Shown: positions 32,106 to 41,001, numbered from the stretch's first letter. The stretch is 64,000 nt of DNA from Halarsenatibacter silvermanii (GCF_900103135.1 NZ_FNGO01000005.1:1-64000), one strand, 5' to 3'. Notes: generated by a model not told the origin, from the letters alone. Program-made: numbers and translations.

Positions 32106-33948
32106 TTCCATCAGCTCCTGAATCAACAATTTTCCCGATTATATCCGGCTTTACCTGAGCAGTTATTTCAGTTATATTTCCGGTGGTGCGAAACCCTGAC
32201 ACGGTGGGGAAGCTCTCCTTTCTTGTGATCTCTATTTCCGGGTTCTTCCTGGGATATACCTCCCTCAGGACCTCTTTGGCTTTCCTTTCGGGCCAATTTT
32301 CACTTATATTTCCCTCCAGCTTTCCATTCTCGCCCAGCTCCGGGATAACATATTCCCCCCTTCTGGTATCTACTCTAACATTTATTTTTCTGGTAGGACG
32401 TGTACAGCCTGCCCCGATGGCATTGGCAACTTCGGCATGGGGAACCAGCTGATATTCAAGATTTATCTTTTCAGCTACCAGAGGTAAAAAGTCCCGAGCG
32501 GGACCTCCCATCCCTAGAATAAGTTCAGGTTCAATTTTTACATCTTTCAGCAGTTCTTTGACCGTGTAAACGGGTTTTTCGGCCAGTTCTTTCAAGATAT
32601 CATTTATTCTTCTGGAAATTCCTGCTGTAAATTTATCAATTATCAGCAGAGCAGCTTTATCTTCCGAATCTCTGACGGCGCTTTCAACAAGGACGAACTC
32701 ATCCCCTGCCCGGGCCAGAACGGCCGGAGCCAGGTTTTCTGCAGCTCTTTGTAGAGCTTTTCTGGATCGCTCTATATCCCAGTCTTTCATTTCAAAAGCA
32801 TTTTCACCAATCTGGATGTTCATTTTTGACTCAGCTTCAGATATGAATGGGCTTTCCTTTTTTTGGTAAAGAAAAACGAGGGCATCGATGGGGGTTAAAG
32901 AATCTCCTCCCAGGGCTGCAGGAGGACCAGTTCTTTCCGGCCCAATCTTGATTTCACCCTTTTTTATTTTTATACAACTGTCCCCTCCCAGAGGCACCGA
33001 ACGAGAAAAAAGTCCCTTTATAGAGGTGGACATATTATTCACTTCAATGCCCTTTTTTTCAAAAACAGGCTCCCCTTCCACAAAAAGGCCGATATCTGTA
33101 GTAGTTCCTCCTATATCGAGAGTAACAAATGTTCTGCTGCTGTAATCATCGCTCATAGAAGCCCTGATACCCATTATACTGGCTGCGGGACCAGAATTTA
33201 CAGCTTTCACGGGTTCTCTTTTCAGCTGTTCTTTGCTCATCGTTCCACCATCGCTTTTAAGAAATTTAATCTCAGTCATCTCTCCTGCCCTTTCACGAAC
33301 TATTTTTTCTACTTCTTCGGAAAAATGGCGTTGTTCGGCAGCTATGGCGGCACTGCAGCAGGAAGTAGCCGCTCTGCGGGGGAAGTTCAAAACCGGAGCG
33401 GAAAGATGACCGGGAATGATGCTATCGAAGTTGAATTTCGAGGAACACTGCAGCCAATCTCTGGCCTGCTGCTCCTGCCGGGGATTACGACAGGAAAATT
33501 TTCCGGCAATAGCTATGTTTTTTATCTCTGAGGCTTTAAACTTTTCAGCGGCATTGACCACCTGTTGCTGAGAGAGTTTTTTAACCTCTTTCCCCCTGTG
33601 ATCGATAAAACCTTCCAGAACTATATTTTCATCTCCATAAAAACTTCTCTCAGGAGCAGCTCCAGGACCCGGGATCAACATCAACCCAACATTTTTAACC
33701 GTTTTCTGAGCCAGTAAATTGGTGGGCAATGTCGTGCTTATCACCACCCTTTTGAGCTGGCTATCACTATTTTCAAAATCGATATTCTCTAGAAGTTCTT
33801 TTAAAAGTTCAGTCACCGTATATCTCAAACCATTTTTGCCGACAGCTTTTTTCTCTTTTCTGCCAACCTGCAGCCGACAATTTCCCTGGTTTTCAAAAAG
33901 AAGCACTCCATCAGCGTGTGTACCCCCAACATCTATTGCCAGAATCAT
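32098..33948 (-). CDS. Hydantoinase/oxoprolinase family protein (HyuA-type ATPase)
   Basis: A 616-residue protein of the N-methylhydantoinase A / 5-oxoprolinase / acetone-carboxylase-beta family. The N-terminal ATP-binding motif is ILAIDVGGTHADGVLL. The second phosphate motif FVTLDIGGTTTDIGLFVEGEP, SDGGTMS, NSGPAASIMG and LILGMGGPARDFLPL are also present. The usual HyuB partner is missing; an HDAC-family hydrolase takes its place directly downstream, overlapping. Such ATPases open cyclic amides or activate carbonyls by phosphorylation. A pathway that opens a ring and then removes an acyl group is possible, but this is inference. Confidence 0.85.
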   Translation of the reverse strand: MILAIDVGGTHADGVLLFENQGNCRLQVGRKEKKAVGKNGLRYTVTELLKELLENIDFENSDSQLKRVVISTTLPTNLLAQKTVKNVGLMLIPGPGAAPERSFYGDENIVLEGFIDHRGKEVKKLSQQQVVNAAEKFKASEIKNIAIAGKFSCRNPRQEQQARDWLQCSSKFNFDSIIPGHLSAPVLNFPRRAATSCCSAAIAAEQRHFSEEVEKIVRERAGEMTEIKFLKSDGGTMSKEQLKREPVKAVNSGPAASIMGIRASMSDDYSSRTFVTLDIGGTTTDIGLFVEGEPVFEKKGIEVNNMSTSIKGLFSRSVPLGGDSCIKIKKGEIKIGPERTGPPAALGGDSLTPIDALVFLYQKKESPFISEAESKMNIQIGENAFEMKDWDIERSRKALQRAAENLAPAVLARAGDEFVLVESAVRDSEDKAALLIIDKFTAGISRRINDILKELAEKPVYTVKELLKDVKIEPELILGMGGPARDFLPLVAEKINLEYQLVPHAEVANAIGAGCTRPTRKINVRVDTRRGEYVIPELGENGKLEGNISENWPERKAKEVLREVYPRKNPEIEITRKESFPTVSGFRTTGNITEITAQVKPDIIGKIVDSGADGNA

Positions 33949-33963
33949 AAGCAGACCTCCTCA

Positions 33964-33995
33964 ATAAAAAAATTTGGGCGGCCTTATAGCCGCCC
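33964..33995 (-). terminator. Intrinsic terminator after the AhpC-type gene
   Basis: On the minus strand GGGCGGC pairs with GCCGCCC around TATAAG, followed by AAATTTTTTT. It ends the transcript of the UGA-containing peroxiredoxin just before the hydantoinase-type gene. Confidence 0.88.
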
Positions 33996-34051
33996 GCAGT
34001 GGATTGGTCTCATATATCTCATATATCGCAAAAATGATATTTAAGGATAAG

Positions 34052-34645
34052 TTATTCTTCTTTGCCCCATTCTTCATGTACTCTTCCAACCAGAGATGGA
34101 CCCGGTTCCAGGGTGGAATCTCCGGGAGTCCAGCCTTCAGGTGTTGCCTCATCAGTTTCAGCATTTTCCTGGAAAGCTTCCACCTGTCTGATTATCTCAT
34201 CAACATTTCTGCCCACAGGTTCATTCAATACTTCGGAAGCCTGTAAAATTCCCTCTGGGTCTATCAGAAATCTGCCGCGAAGATTTACTTTCATGTCTTC
34301 ATCATAAACGTTATAGGCTCTACCTATATCTCCGCCAGGATCAGCAAGCATCGGAAATGGTATGCCGCCATCTACAAATTTAGTGAGTTCCTCTTCATCC
34401 CAGACCTTATGAGTAAAATGACTATCAACGCTGACGGAAAGTACTTCCGTGTTCAAATCAGTCAATTCTTCATATCTGGCAGCAACTGCTGCCATTTCAG
34501 TAGGTCAGACAAAAGTAAAATCGCCCGGATAGAAAAATACTATTTTCCACTGCCCTTCATAGTCGGAAAGCGAAACCTCTTCAAAATCGCCATTCTGATA
34601 GGACATTGTCGTAAATTCGGGAGCCGGTTTGCCAACTTTAGGCAT
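34052..34645 (-). CDS. ahpC: AhpC/Prx1-type peroxiredoxin, probable selenoprotein (in-frame TGA at 34505-34507)
   Basis: The frame from ATG 34645 (ACAGGAGG upstream) to the stop at 34052 is broken only by TGA at codon 47. The context is FFYPGDFTFV-TGA-PTEMAAVAARY. In all typical 2-Cys peroxiredoxins this reads FTFVCPTE, so TGA replaces the peroxidatic Cys exactly. Both sides match the family in one frame: SVDSHFTHKVW, FPMLADPGGDIGRAYNV, RGRFLIDPEG. The region of the resolving Cys (usually VCPANW) reads ATPEGW, and I see no Cys anywhere in the protein, so Sec would be its only redox residue. The 197-residue length is normal. It has its own promoter and terminator. Confidence 0.88.
34478..34493 (-). 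promoter_or_regulatory. Candidate bacterial SECIS hairpin
   Basis: Eleven bases after the TGA, GGCAGC pairs perfectly with GCTGCC around loop AGTT, which carries the GU often seen in bacterial SECIS loops. Confidence 0.6.
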
Positions 34646-34721
34646 TTTAAAACCTCCTGTTGTGTTATGTTCATCCTGAAACTGGAGCACAAACAGATTA
34701 ACTTACTCAGGCTTCAATTAA

Positions 34722-34750
34722 ATAATAACAATTATCGATTATATAGTCAA
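34722..34750 (-). promoter_or_regulatory. Promoter of the AhpC-type selenoprotein gene
   Basis: On the minus strand TTGACT (34745-34750), 17 bases, TATTAT (34722-34727). It lies about 77 bases upstream of the ATG. Confidence 0.7.
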
Positions 34751-34764
34751 GTTATAAATATACT

Positions 34765-34826
34765 TTTTTATAAAAATATAAGCTGCTGTTATTCCCCGAG
34801 ATGATGGGAGAACAACTGCAGCATGG
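34765..34826 (-). terminator. Terminator of pncB
   Basis: An imperfect hairpin (CTGCAGTTGTTCTCCC with GGGGAATAACAGCAG on the minus strand) is followed by TTATATTTTTAT. It lies about 55 bases after the pncB stop. Confidence 0.65.
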
Positions 34827-34880
34827 CAGTATCTGCAAAGATCTATATATTAAATTAATTGCCAGATTTAAATAAAGATT

Positions 34881-36311
34881 TCACGCCTTTACCCCATTTT
34901 TTTGCAGCAGTTTTTGCTTCAAATTATATAGATTATGGGATAAATTAACTTTCATGATATGAGGATTAATCAAACGTTTATATTCCTCCCAGAGAGTTTC
35001 TTTTTCTGACTGGCAGTACTCTTTGATCTCTTTTACCTCGGGTAGATCATAAACCATTTCTCCCCTGCTGTAAATCTGCTCATGCATTCTTCGGATTTTA
35101 TAACTTTCGGAAGCCAGAGATGTTGTTTTCCAGGTGTCGCGGGGATCAAACAATTCTAGCTCTTCCTTTTCTGAAAAACTCTCTTCCTGCAGAGTCATCA
35201 TATCTGCAATGATCTTCCTATCTTTATTTTCATATATCCTCAGCAGATTTTTGTCTCCGGGATTGGTGATTTTTTCAACATTATCAGAAATTTTTATTTT
35301 GGGCCTCCCGGCATAAGAGCTCAATTTATACACAGCTCCAAAAGCAGGGCAACTCGAGGAGGTAATGAGTTTTGTGCCCACACCAAAAACATCAATTTCA
35401 TCATCCTGCATATCAAGAGAGGTAATAATTTCTTCGTCCAGCGAACTGGAAGCAGCAATGACTGCGTCCTCGAAACCGGCTTCATCGAGCATTTTCCTGG
35501 CCTCTTTGGAGAGATAGGCCAGGTCTCCGCTGTCCAATCTTATACCATAAAGATCTGGGTCTATTCCCTTTTCCTGCAGTTCCTCAAAAACTTTTATTGC
35601 ATTAGGTACTCCCGATTCCAGTGTGTCATAGGTGTCGACTAAAAGGATACAGCTGTTAGGAAAATTGCGGGCATAAGTTCGAAAAGCTTCCAGCTCAGTA
35701 TCAAAAGTCATTACCCAACTGTGAGCGTGAGTACCGCTAATTTTCACACCAAAATCCTTACCCGCAAGCACATTGGAAGTCCCTTCACAGCCGCCGATAA
35801 CAGCAGCTCTCGCCCCATAATAACCTGCATCCGGGCCATGAGACCTTCTCAAGCCAAATTCAAGCACTGACCTATCTTTGGCAGCCGTAGCAATTCTGGC
35901 AGCTTTAGTTGCTATCAGGGATTGATGATTGACAATATTCAGAAGGGAAGTCTCCAAAAGCTGGGCCTGGAGTACAGGGGCCTTTACCTTTATCAGCGGT
36001 TCATGAGGAAAAACCACACTTCCCTCCGGGACAGCTGTTATGTCTCCTTCAAATTCAAAATCGCGCAAATAATCCAAAAAACCCTTATTAAAGCCCTGCT
36101 CGGCCAGATATTCTAGATCTTCTTCACTATAATTAATATTTTCTATAAATTCTATGACCTGATTCAAACCGGCAAAGATAGAATAACCATGTCCACAGGG
36201 ATTGCGGCGATAAAAAAGATCAAAAACAGCTTCTTCACATTTTTCCTTTTCAAAATAACCCTGGGCCATCGTCAATTGATAAAGATCGGTTAACAGAGTA
36301 TTATTCCTCAT
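34881..36311 (-). CDS. pncB: Nicotinate phosphoribosyltransferase
   Basis: NAD salvage enzyme that joins nicotinate and PRPP, with ATP use. The 476-residue product begins NTLLTDLYQLTMAQGYF and has VFDLFYRRNPCGHGYSIFAGL, RSHGPDAGYYGARAAVIGG, SGTHAHSWVMTF, the PRPP-site LVDTYDTLESGVPNAI, IRLDSGDLAYLS and FGVGTKLITS, all diagnostic. A terminator separates it from the upstream redox operon, so the two are probably transcribed separately, although both concern NAD. Confidence 0.95.
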   Translation of the reverse strand: MRNNTLLTDLYQLTMAQGYFEKEKCEEAVFDLFYRRNPCGHGYSIFAGLNQVIEFIENINYSEEDLEYLAEQGFNKGFLDYLRDFEFEGDITAVPEGSVVFPHEPLIKVKAPVLQAQLLETSLLNIVNHQSLIATKAARIATAAKDRSVLEFGLRRSHGPDAGYYGARAAVIGGCEGTSNVLAGKDFGVKISGTHAHSWVMTFDTELEAFRTYARNFPNSCILLVDTYDTLESGVPNAIKVFEELQEKGIDPDLYGIRLDSGDLAYLSKEARKMLDEAGFEDAVIAASSSLDEEIITSLDMQDDEIDVFGVGTKLITSSSCPAFGAVYKLSSYAGRPKIKISDNVEKITNPGDKNLLRIYENKDRKIIADMMTLQEESFSEKEELELFDPRDTWKTTSLASESYKIRRMHEQIYSRGEMVYDLPEVKEIKEYCQSEKETLWEEYKRLINPHIMKVNLSHNLYNLKQKLLQKNGVKA

Positions 36312-36375
36312 CTTTTCTCTCCTTCATGAGTTATAATTCAATATTAATAGCTAACCTCCTCCTTTTGCTTTAAAG

Positions 36376-36422
36376 AAAAACATCCGACCCCCTATTAAAT
36401 TTCTCAAATTAAGAGGTCGGAT
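36376..36422 (-). terminator. Terminator of the hybrid redox operon
   Basis: On the minus strand ATCCGACCTCTTAATTT pairs with its near-complement ending GGTCGGAT, followed by GTTTTTCTTT. It stands 37 bases after the stop of the multi-FMN gene. Confidence 0.85.
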
Positions 36423-36458
36423 AGATGTTAGAAGAGAGGTTATTTTTTATTTTGTCCG

Positions 36459-38306
36459 TTACTCAGCGACAGCCTCCAGAGCCTCTTCAACTGCCGAAAT
36501 TATTGCTTCACTGGTTTCGGTGGCGCCAGAAACCGTATCAACTTCCGTGCTCTGCGCCTCTATAATCCTCTCGGGCATTTCCGGTACTGCATCTTCAAAG
36601 AAGTTTTCTGTCTCCAGATGATCAATTATTTCTATGCCGATAATCTCATCATTCTCCAGACTAACCTCGAGAACCAGCTCGCCACCATAGCCTTCAGCTG
36701 AACCGGTGTAAGTCTCAGCATCGACCTCTTCTTCAACCTCCGGATCCTCATCTATTAAACCTGCCTCGTTTAAAGCCTCTTCAGCAGCAGCCATGATTGC
36801 TTCGCTGGTTACGGTAACTCCGCTGATCCCATCAACATCGTGACTTTGAGCGGCTACAATTCGTTCAGGCAGCTCTTCCAGGGTATAATCGGCTGTCTCT
36901 TCGTGTTCTTCGTGTTCTATAATCCTAACATCGAGAATCTCACCCTCTTTTACCTCAACTTCCAGCTGCAGTTCTCCACCGTATCCCTCAGCAGTTCCTT
37001 GATAAATTTCACCTGCGACCTCATCTATTTCAGCTTCAGCCAGAGCTGCATCCACTGCTGCCTTGACGGCTTCACTGGTCTCTGTTGCTCCTGAGACAGC
37101 GTCTACGTCGGTACTCTGTGCCTCCATTATTCTTTCCGGCACTTCGGGCACGGCATCCGCAAAGTAATCATCGGTCTCCTGATGCTCGATAACCTCTATA
37201 CCGACAATCTCATCTTCCTCCAGGCTGACTTCCACCACTAATTCTCCTCCAAATCCTTCAGCACTGCCGGTGTAAATCTCGGCATCGACCTCTTCTTCAA
37301 CCTCCGGATCCTCATCTATTACACCTGCCTCGATTAAAGCCTCTTCAGCAGCGGCCATGATTGCTTCGCTGGTTACGGTAACCCCGCTCACCGCATCGAC
37401 ATCAATGCTTTGTGAGGCTACTATACTTTCTGGAACTTCTTCCAGAGCAGGTTCGGCAAGATCTTCCGTCTCTACATGTTCTACCACAACGACGTCGAGG
37501 ATTTCATCTTCATCGACTGTAACTTCGACAGTCAGTTCACCGCCATATCCCTCGGCAGTCCCCTCGTAAATCTCTCCTTCATCGAGTTCCGGTTCCTCTT
37601 CCGGTTCAGTATCAATCCCGGCCAGCGCTTCATCCACTGCAGCCATTATGGCTTCACTGGTTTCGGTGGCTCCGGAAACCGCATCAACTTCGGTGCTCTG
37701 CGCCTCTAAAATCCTATCGGGCATTTCAGGAACCGCATCTTCAAAGAAAGATTCCGTCTCCTGATGTTCTACGATTTCCACTGCGGTAATTGTGTCATTT
37801 TCTGCGCTGACTTCGACAACCAGCTCGCCACCATAGCCTTCAGCTGAACCGGTATATACTTCAGCCTCGACTTCCTCATCTATTTCAGCTTCAGCCAGAG
37901 CTGCATCCACTGCTGCCTTGACGGCTTCACTGGTCTCTGTTGCTCCTGAGACAGCGTCTACATCGGTACTCTGTGCCTTTATTATTCTTTCCGGCACTTC
38001 GGGCACGGCATCCGCAAAGTAATCATCGGTCTCCTGATGCTCGATAACCTCTATACCGACAATCTCATCTTCCTCCAGGCTGACTTCTACCACTAATTCT
38101 CCTCCAAATCCTTCAGCACTGCCGGTGTAAATCTCGGCATCTTCTACAGGCTCGTCGGGTTCGACGACGACTTCCTCTTCAACCTCCGGTTCTTCCGGCG
38201 GTCCGGCAATCCTATAATCTTCAATGCCATAAGCCATGATAAGAGCTAAAACCAGCAGAGCTATAAAGAGAACGCTGGAATACAGATTTTCTTTATTCAT
38301 ATTCAT
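36459..38306 (-). CDS. Membrane-anchored protein with six tandem FMN-binding (RnfG/NqrC-type) domains
   Basis: A 615-residue protein. One N-terminal membrane helix (SVLFIALLVLALIMAYG) is followed by an acidic linker (PEEPEVEEEVVVEPDEP) and six repeats of about 90 residues. Each repeat starts E(I/V/T)YxGxAEG(F/Y)GGEL and ends with SGATETSEA (repeats 1, 2, 4, 6) or SGVTVTSEA (3, 5). The Ser-Gly-Ala/Val-Thr motif matches the site where ApbE attaches FMN to Thr in RnfG/NqrC, so up to six flavins are expected. No lipobox or sorting motif. The repeats probably face outward, as RnfG does. It is the last gene of the operon, six bases after the iron-sulfur gene. Electron wiring across the cell surface is inferred, not shown. 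Confidence 0.88.
   Translation of the reverse strand: MNMNKENLYSSVLFIALLVLALIMAYGIEDYRIAGPPEEPEVEEEVVVEPDEPVEDAEIYTGSAEGFGGELVVEVSLEEDEIVGIEVIEHQETDDYFADAVPEVPERIIKAQSTDVDAVSGATETSEAVKAAVDAALAEAEIDEEVEAEVYTGSAEGYGGELVVEVSAENDTITAVEIVEHQETESFFEDAVPEMPDRILEAQSTEVDAVSGATETSEAIMAAVDEALAGIDTEPEEEPELDEGEIYEGTAEGYGGELTVEVTVDEDEILDVVVVEHVETEDLAEPALEEVPESIVASQSIDVDAVSGVTVTSEAIMAAAEEALIEAGVIDEDPEVEEEVDAEIYTGSAEGFGGELVVEVSLEEDEIVGIEVIEHQETDDYFADAVPEVPERIMEAQSTDVDAVSGATETSEAVKAAVDAALAEAEIDEVAGEIYQGTAEGYGGELQLEVEVKEGEILDVRIIEHEEHEETADYTLEELPERIVAAQSHDVDGISGVTVTSEAIMAAAEEALNEAGLIDEDPEVEEEVDAETYTGSAEGYGGELVLEVSLENDEIIGIEIIDHLETENFFEDAVPEMPERIIEAQSTEVDTVSGATETSEAIISAVEEALEAVAE
37021..37286 (-). repeat. Near-identical internal duplication in the FMN-repeat gene, copy 1
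   Basis: About 266 bases encoding most of FMN repeat 4 match 37876-38141 with only about four differences by eye. The other repeats are far more diverged in DNA, so this duplication or conversion is recent. Confidence 0.9.
37876..38141 (-). repeat. Near-identical internal duplication in the FMN-repeat gene, copy 2
   Basis: Encodes most of FMN repeat 1; 855 bases from its twin at 37021-37286. Unequal crossing over between them would remove or add three domains. Confidence 0.9.
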
Positions 38307-38312
38307 ATGACA

Positions 38313-39035
38313 TCACTCCACATTCTCTTTTTCGGGAAAGTAGGAAGGAATTCTGATCTGCCCTGGACAGACATAGGAACAAAGTCCACAGCCTATACAA
38401 TCTTCAGGATATAAATCTTCAAGACTTCCCGGTTGAGTGTAAATTTCAGAAGCTTCCATAATTAGTACTGGATAAATATTCACAGGGCAGACCTCTATGC
38501 AGTATCCACATCTTATACAATCCTCAGGCTCACCTGTGTATTCATTTGTTCCCAGCTCATGGGCGCTAATTGCTTCGGATTTCTCACTTCCAATGGGGAA
38601 GTTCTGATATTTAGAAGTCACATTGGAATAAATTTCTCTAAATCTTTCAGAACTTAAGTTAATAAGATCATACCTAAAAGCTAAATCCTGAACTGCACAA
38701 TCTCCGGCTGAATCACAGGTGATACAGGTACAATTATGCTCACTGAGCATTAAATCCACTAATTCCCTGCGATGCTCTTCCAGTTCTTCATCGAAAGCGA
38801 TTACCTCCATACCCTCTTCCACTTTGGTGGTACAGGCAGGTTCAGGCCATTCACTGCCATCAATCTTAACCACGCAGACTCTGCAGGAAGCAGTTGGGGA
38901 TAACTTAGGATGATAACATACACCCGGAATGTCAAAGCCGTTTTCCCGGGCAACCTGCAATAAATTTCTCCCGCTTTCCGCAGTTACTGCCTCTCCATCA
39001 ATTTTTATAGTAACTTTATTGGCTTCTTCCGGCAT
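38313..39035 (-). CDS. Iron-sulfur protein: NuoG/HydA-type N-terminus joined to an RnfC-like ferredoxin C-terminus
   Basis: A 240-residue soluble protein. Residues 1-80 are a [2Fe-2S] fold with GVCYHPKLSPTASCRVCVVKIDG and PACTT. EHNCTCITCDSAGDCAVQDLA (about 95-115) is the His/Cys-ligated [4Fe-4S] site of NuoG and [FeFe]-hydrogenase subunits. The C-terminus holds two [4Fe-4S] motifs: CIRCGYCIEVCPVNIYP and CIGCGLCSYVCPGQIRIPSYF. The SYVCP form and the spacing are those of RnfC. It would pass electrons between the NuoF diaphorase and the Rnf-type flavoproteins. The start is ATG 39035, with GGGAGG seven bases upstream. Confidence 0.88.
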   Translation of the reverse strand: MPEEANKVTIKIDGEAVTAESGRNLLQVARENGFDIPGVCYHPKLSPTASCRVCVVKIDGSEWPEPACTTKVEEGMEVIAFDEELEEHRRELVDLMLSEHNCTCITCDSAGDCAVQDLAFRYDLINLSSERFREIYSNVTSKYQNFPIGSEKSEAISAHELGTNEYTGEPEDCIRCGYCIEVCPVNIYPVLIMEASEIYTQPGSLEDLYPEDCIGCGLCSYVCPGQIRIPSYFPEKENVE

Positions 39036-39117
39036 AACCGATCCTCCCTTCAATTTTTTAGTCAGCAGCTCATCATCTTTTCAGGAATAACCCCTATACC
39101 AGTTAATTTTCCTGTGA

Positions 39118-41001
39118 TTATGCTTCCACCTTTTCTTTTTGACCTGGAATTACTTCAATAGCGTCAAAAGGACACTCGTCTATACAATTACCACAGCGGA
39201 TACATGGTTCATCATAGATGACATAAGGATCTTCACCCGGCTCTCCTTCTATAGCATCTACTGGACAGGCCTGCCGGCAGCGATCACAGGATTTGCATTC
39301 TTCCGGTATTACATGGTAATAGATGAGCTCCTGACAGACACCGGCCGGACAAGCTTTATCGTGTATATGTGCTTCATATTCATCTTCAAAATACTCTATT
39401 GTGGATAGTACCGGATTAGGTGCTGAATCTCCCAGTCCACATAAAGCAGTCTTTTTGATGGTTTCAGCCAGTTTTTCCAGCTGTATCATATCTTTCTCTG
39501 TTCCATTTCCTTCTGATATTTTCTCCAGAATTTTTAACATTTGAGGTATTCCACTCCGGCAGGGCATACATTTGCCACAGGATTCATCCTGTAAAAAGTC
39601 CAGGAAGAATTTAGCTACGTCCACCATACAGGTGTTTTCGTCCATAACAACCATACCACCTGAACCCATCATCGATCCCGCTTCGGATAATTCTTCAAAA
39701 TCAACCGAGAGATCAAATAAGTCTTCGGGTATACATCCTCCTGAGGGCCCACCTGTTTGAACGGCTTTCACCTCATTGCCACCAGGTATGCCGCCACCGA
39801 TATCAAACACTATTTCTCTTAAAGTAACACCCATGGGAACTTCGATAAGCCCGGTATTATTGACTTTGCCAACAAGAGAGAAGATTTTTGTTCCCTTACT
39901 CTCTTCAGTGCCTATATTATTAAACCATTCAGCTCCATTTTTCATTATCAGAGGAACATTGGCAAAAGTCTCCACATTGTTCATAACTGTGGGCTTTTTA
40001 TAAAGCCCCTGCTTGACTGATCTGGGGGGAGTCTGGCGAGGCATAGGTCTTTTGCCTTCAATTGAATGCATCAGAGCTGTTGATTCGCCAGCTACAAATG
40101 CGCCTGCCCCTTCCATCACCTCCAGGTTGAAATTAAAACCAGATCCCATAATGTCTTCACCGAGCAGACCATATTCTTCAGCCTGTTTGATAGCTTTTTT
40201 GGTGTGATCGACAGCCATGGGATATTCAGCCCTGATATATATGACACCTTTTTCGATACCTACAGCAAAGGCAGCTATAGCCATTCCTTCAATAACAAGA
40301 TGAGGGTTCCCCTCCATAATACTGCGGTCCATATAAGCTCCTGGGTCTCCCTCGTCACAGTTGCAGACTAGATATTTAGGTTCGGCTTCTTCCTGTCTGC
40401 AGTATTTCCATTTCTTCCCGGCGGGAAATCCACCACCACCTCTTCCCCGCAGCTTCGATTCTATTGCTTCCTCTATGACTTCCTCGGAAGACCAGTTATA
40501 AAGAACATCAGACAGAGCGGTATAGCCATCTACAGCAAAGTAATCTCCTATAGAAGTTGGTTCAATTATCCCATTGTTTTTAAATACCAATCTCTTTTGA
40601 TGTTTATAAAAGGGTATTTCATTGAAATCAACTATTTTTTCTTCGGAAAGGGGATCCTCATACTCCAGCCTTTCAACAGCTTCACCTTCCAGTATAGTTT
40701 TATCGAAAATCTCCTCTACATCTTCCGGCTCAACTTTACAGTAAAAATTTCCTTCCGGACGGATTACCATCAGCGGGCCCTGCTCGCAGAAGCCCTGACA
40801 GCCGGTAACTTTGAGTCCCACACGATTGCCCATATCTCTTTTTTCAATCTCTTCTTTCAAAGCATCTATAACCTTCTGGCAGCCTGATCCCTGACATCCA
40901 GTACCACCACAAATTGTTATAAAACTCTGTATTTTGTCTTTTTCTTCCTGGGCTTCTTCCTGCATTCTTTTTAAGTCTTCGGGAGAAGTTATTTTGGGCA
41001 T
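39118..41001 (-). CDS. NuoF/HydB-type NADH-binding flavoprotein
   Basis: A diaphorase subunit of 627 residues. The N-terminal thioredoxin-like [2Fe-2S] domain has GGTGCQGSGC and TGCQGFCEQGP. The NADH/FMN domain has RGRGGGGFPAGKKWKYC and NCDEGDPGAYMDRS. An SLBB domain follows, then the [4Fe-4S] site DESCGKCMPCRSG...C. Two extra ferredoxin clusters, CKSCDRCRQACPVDAI and CIRCGNCIDECPFDAI, end the protein. This layout is that of HydB/HndC/FdhB-type subunits that react with NAD(P)H and can take part in flavin bifurcation. It starts directly after the NuoE-like gene. Confidence 0.94.
   Translation of the reverse strand: MPKITSPEDLKRMQEEAQEEKDKIQSFITICGGTGCQGSGCQKVIDALKEEIEKRDMGNRVGLKVTGCQGFCEQGPLMVIRPEGNFYCKVEPEDVEEIFDKTILEGEAVERLEYEDPLSEEKIVDFNEIPFYKHQKRLVFKNNGIIEPTSIGDYFAVDGYTALSDVLYNWSSEEVIEEAIESKLRGRGGGGFPAGKKWKYCRQEEAEPKYLVCNCDEGDPGAYMDRSIMEGNPHLVIEGMAIAAFAVGIEKGVIYIRAEYPMAVDHTKKAIKQAEEYGLLGEDIMGSGFNFNLEVMEGAGAFVAGESTALMHSIEGKRPMPRQTPPRSVKQGLYKKPTVMNNVETFANVPLIMKNGAEWFNNIGTEESKGTKIFSLVGKVNNTGLIEVPMGVTLREIVFDIGGGIPGGNEVKAVQTGGPSGGCIPEDLFDLSVDFEELSEAGSMMGSGGMVVMDENTCMVDVAKFFLDFLQDESCGKCMPCRSGIPQMLKILEKISEGNGTEKDMIQLEKLAETIKKTALCGLGDSAPNPVLSTIEYFEDEYEAHIHDKACPAGVCQELIYYHVIPEECKSCDRCRQACPVDAIEGEPGEDPYVIYDEPCIRCGNCIDECPFDAIEVIPGQKEKVEA

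Noticed and set aside
36459-38306. CRISPR-like regular repeats
   Set aside because: The regularity comes from ~90-residue protein repeats in an open coding frame, not from short direct repeats with spacers.
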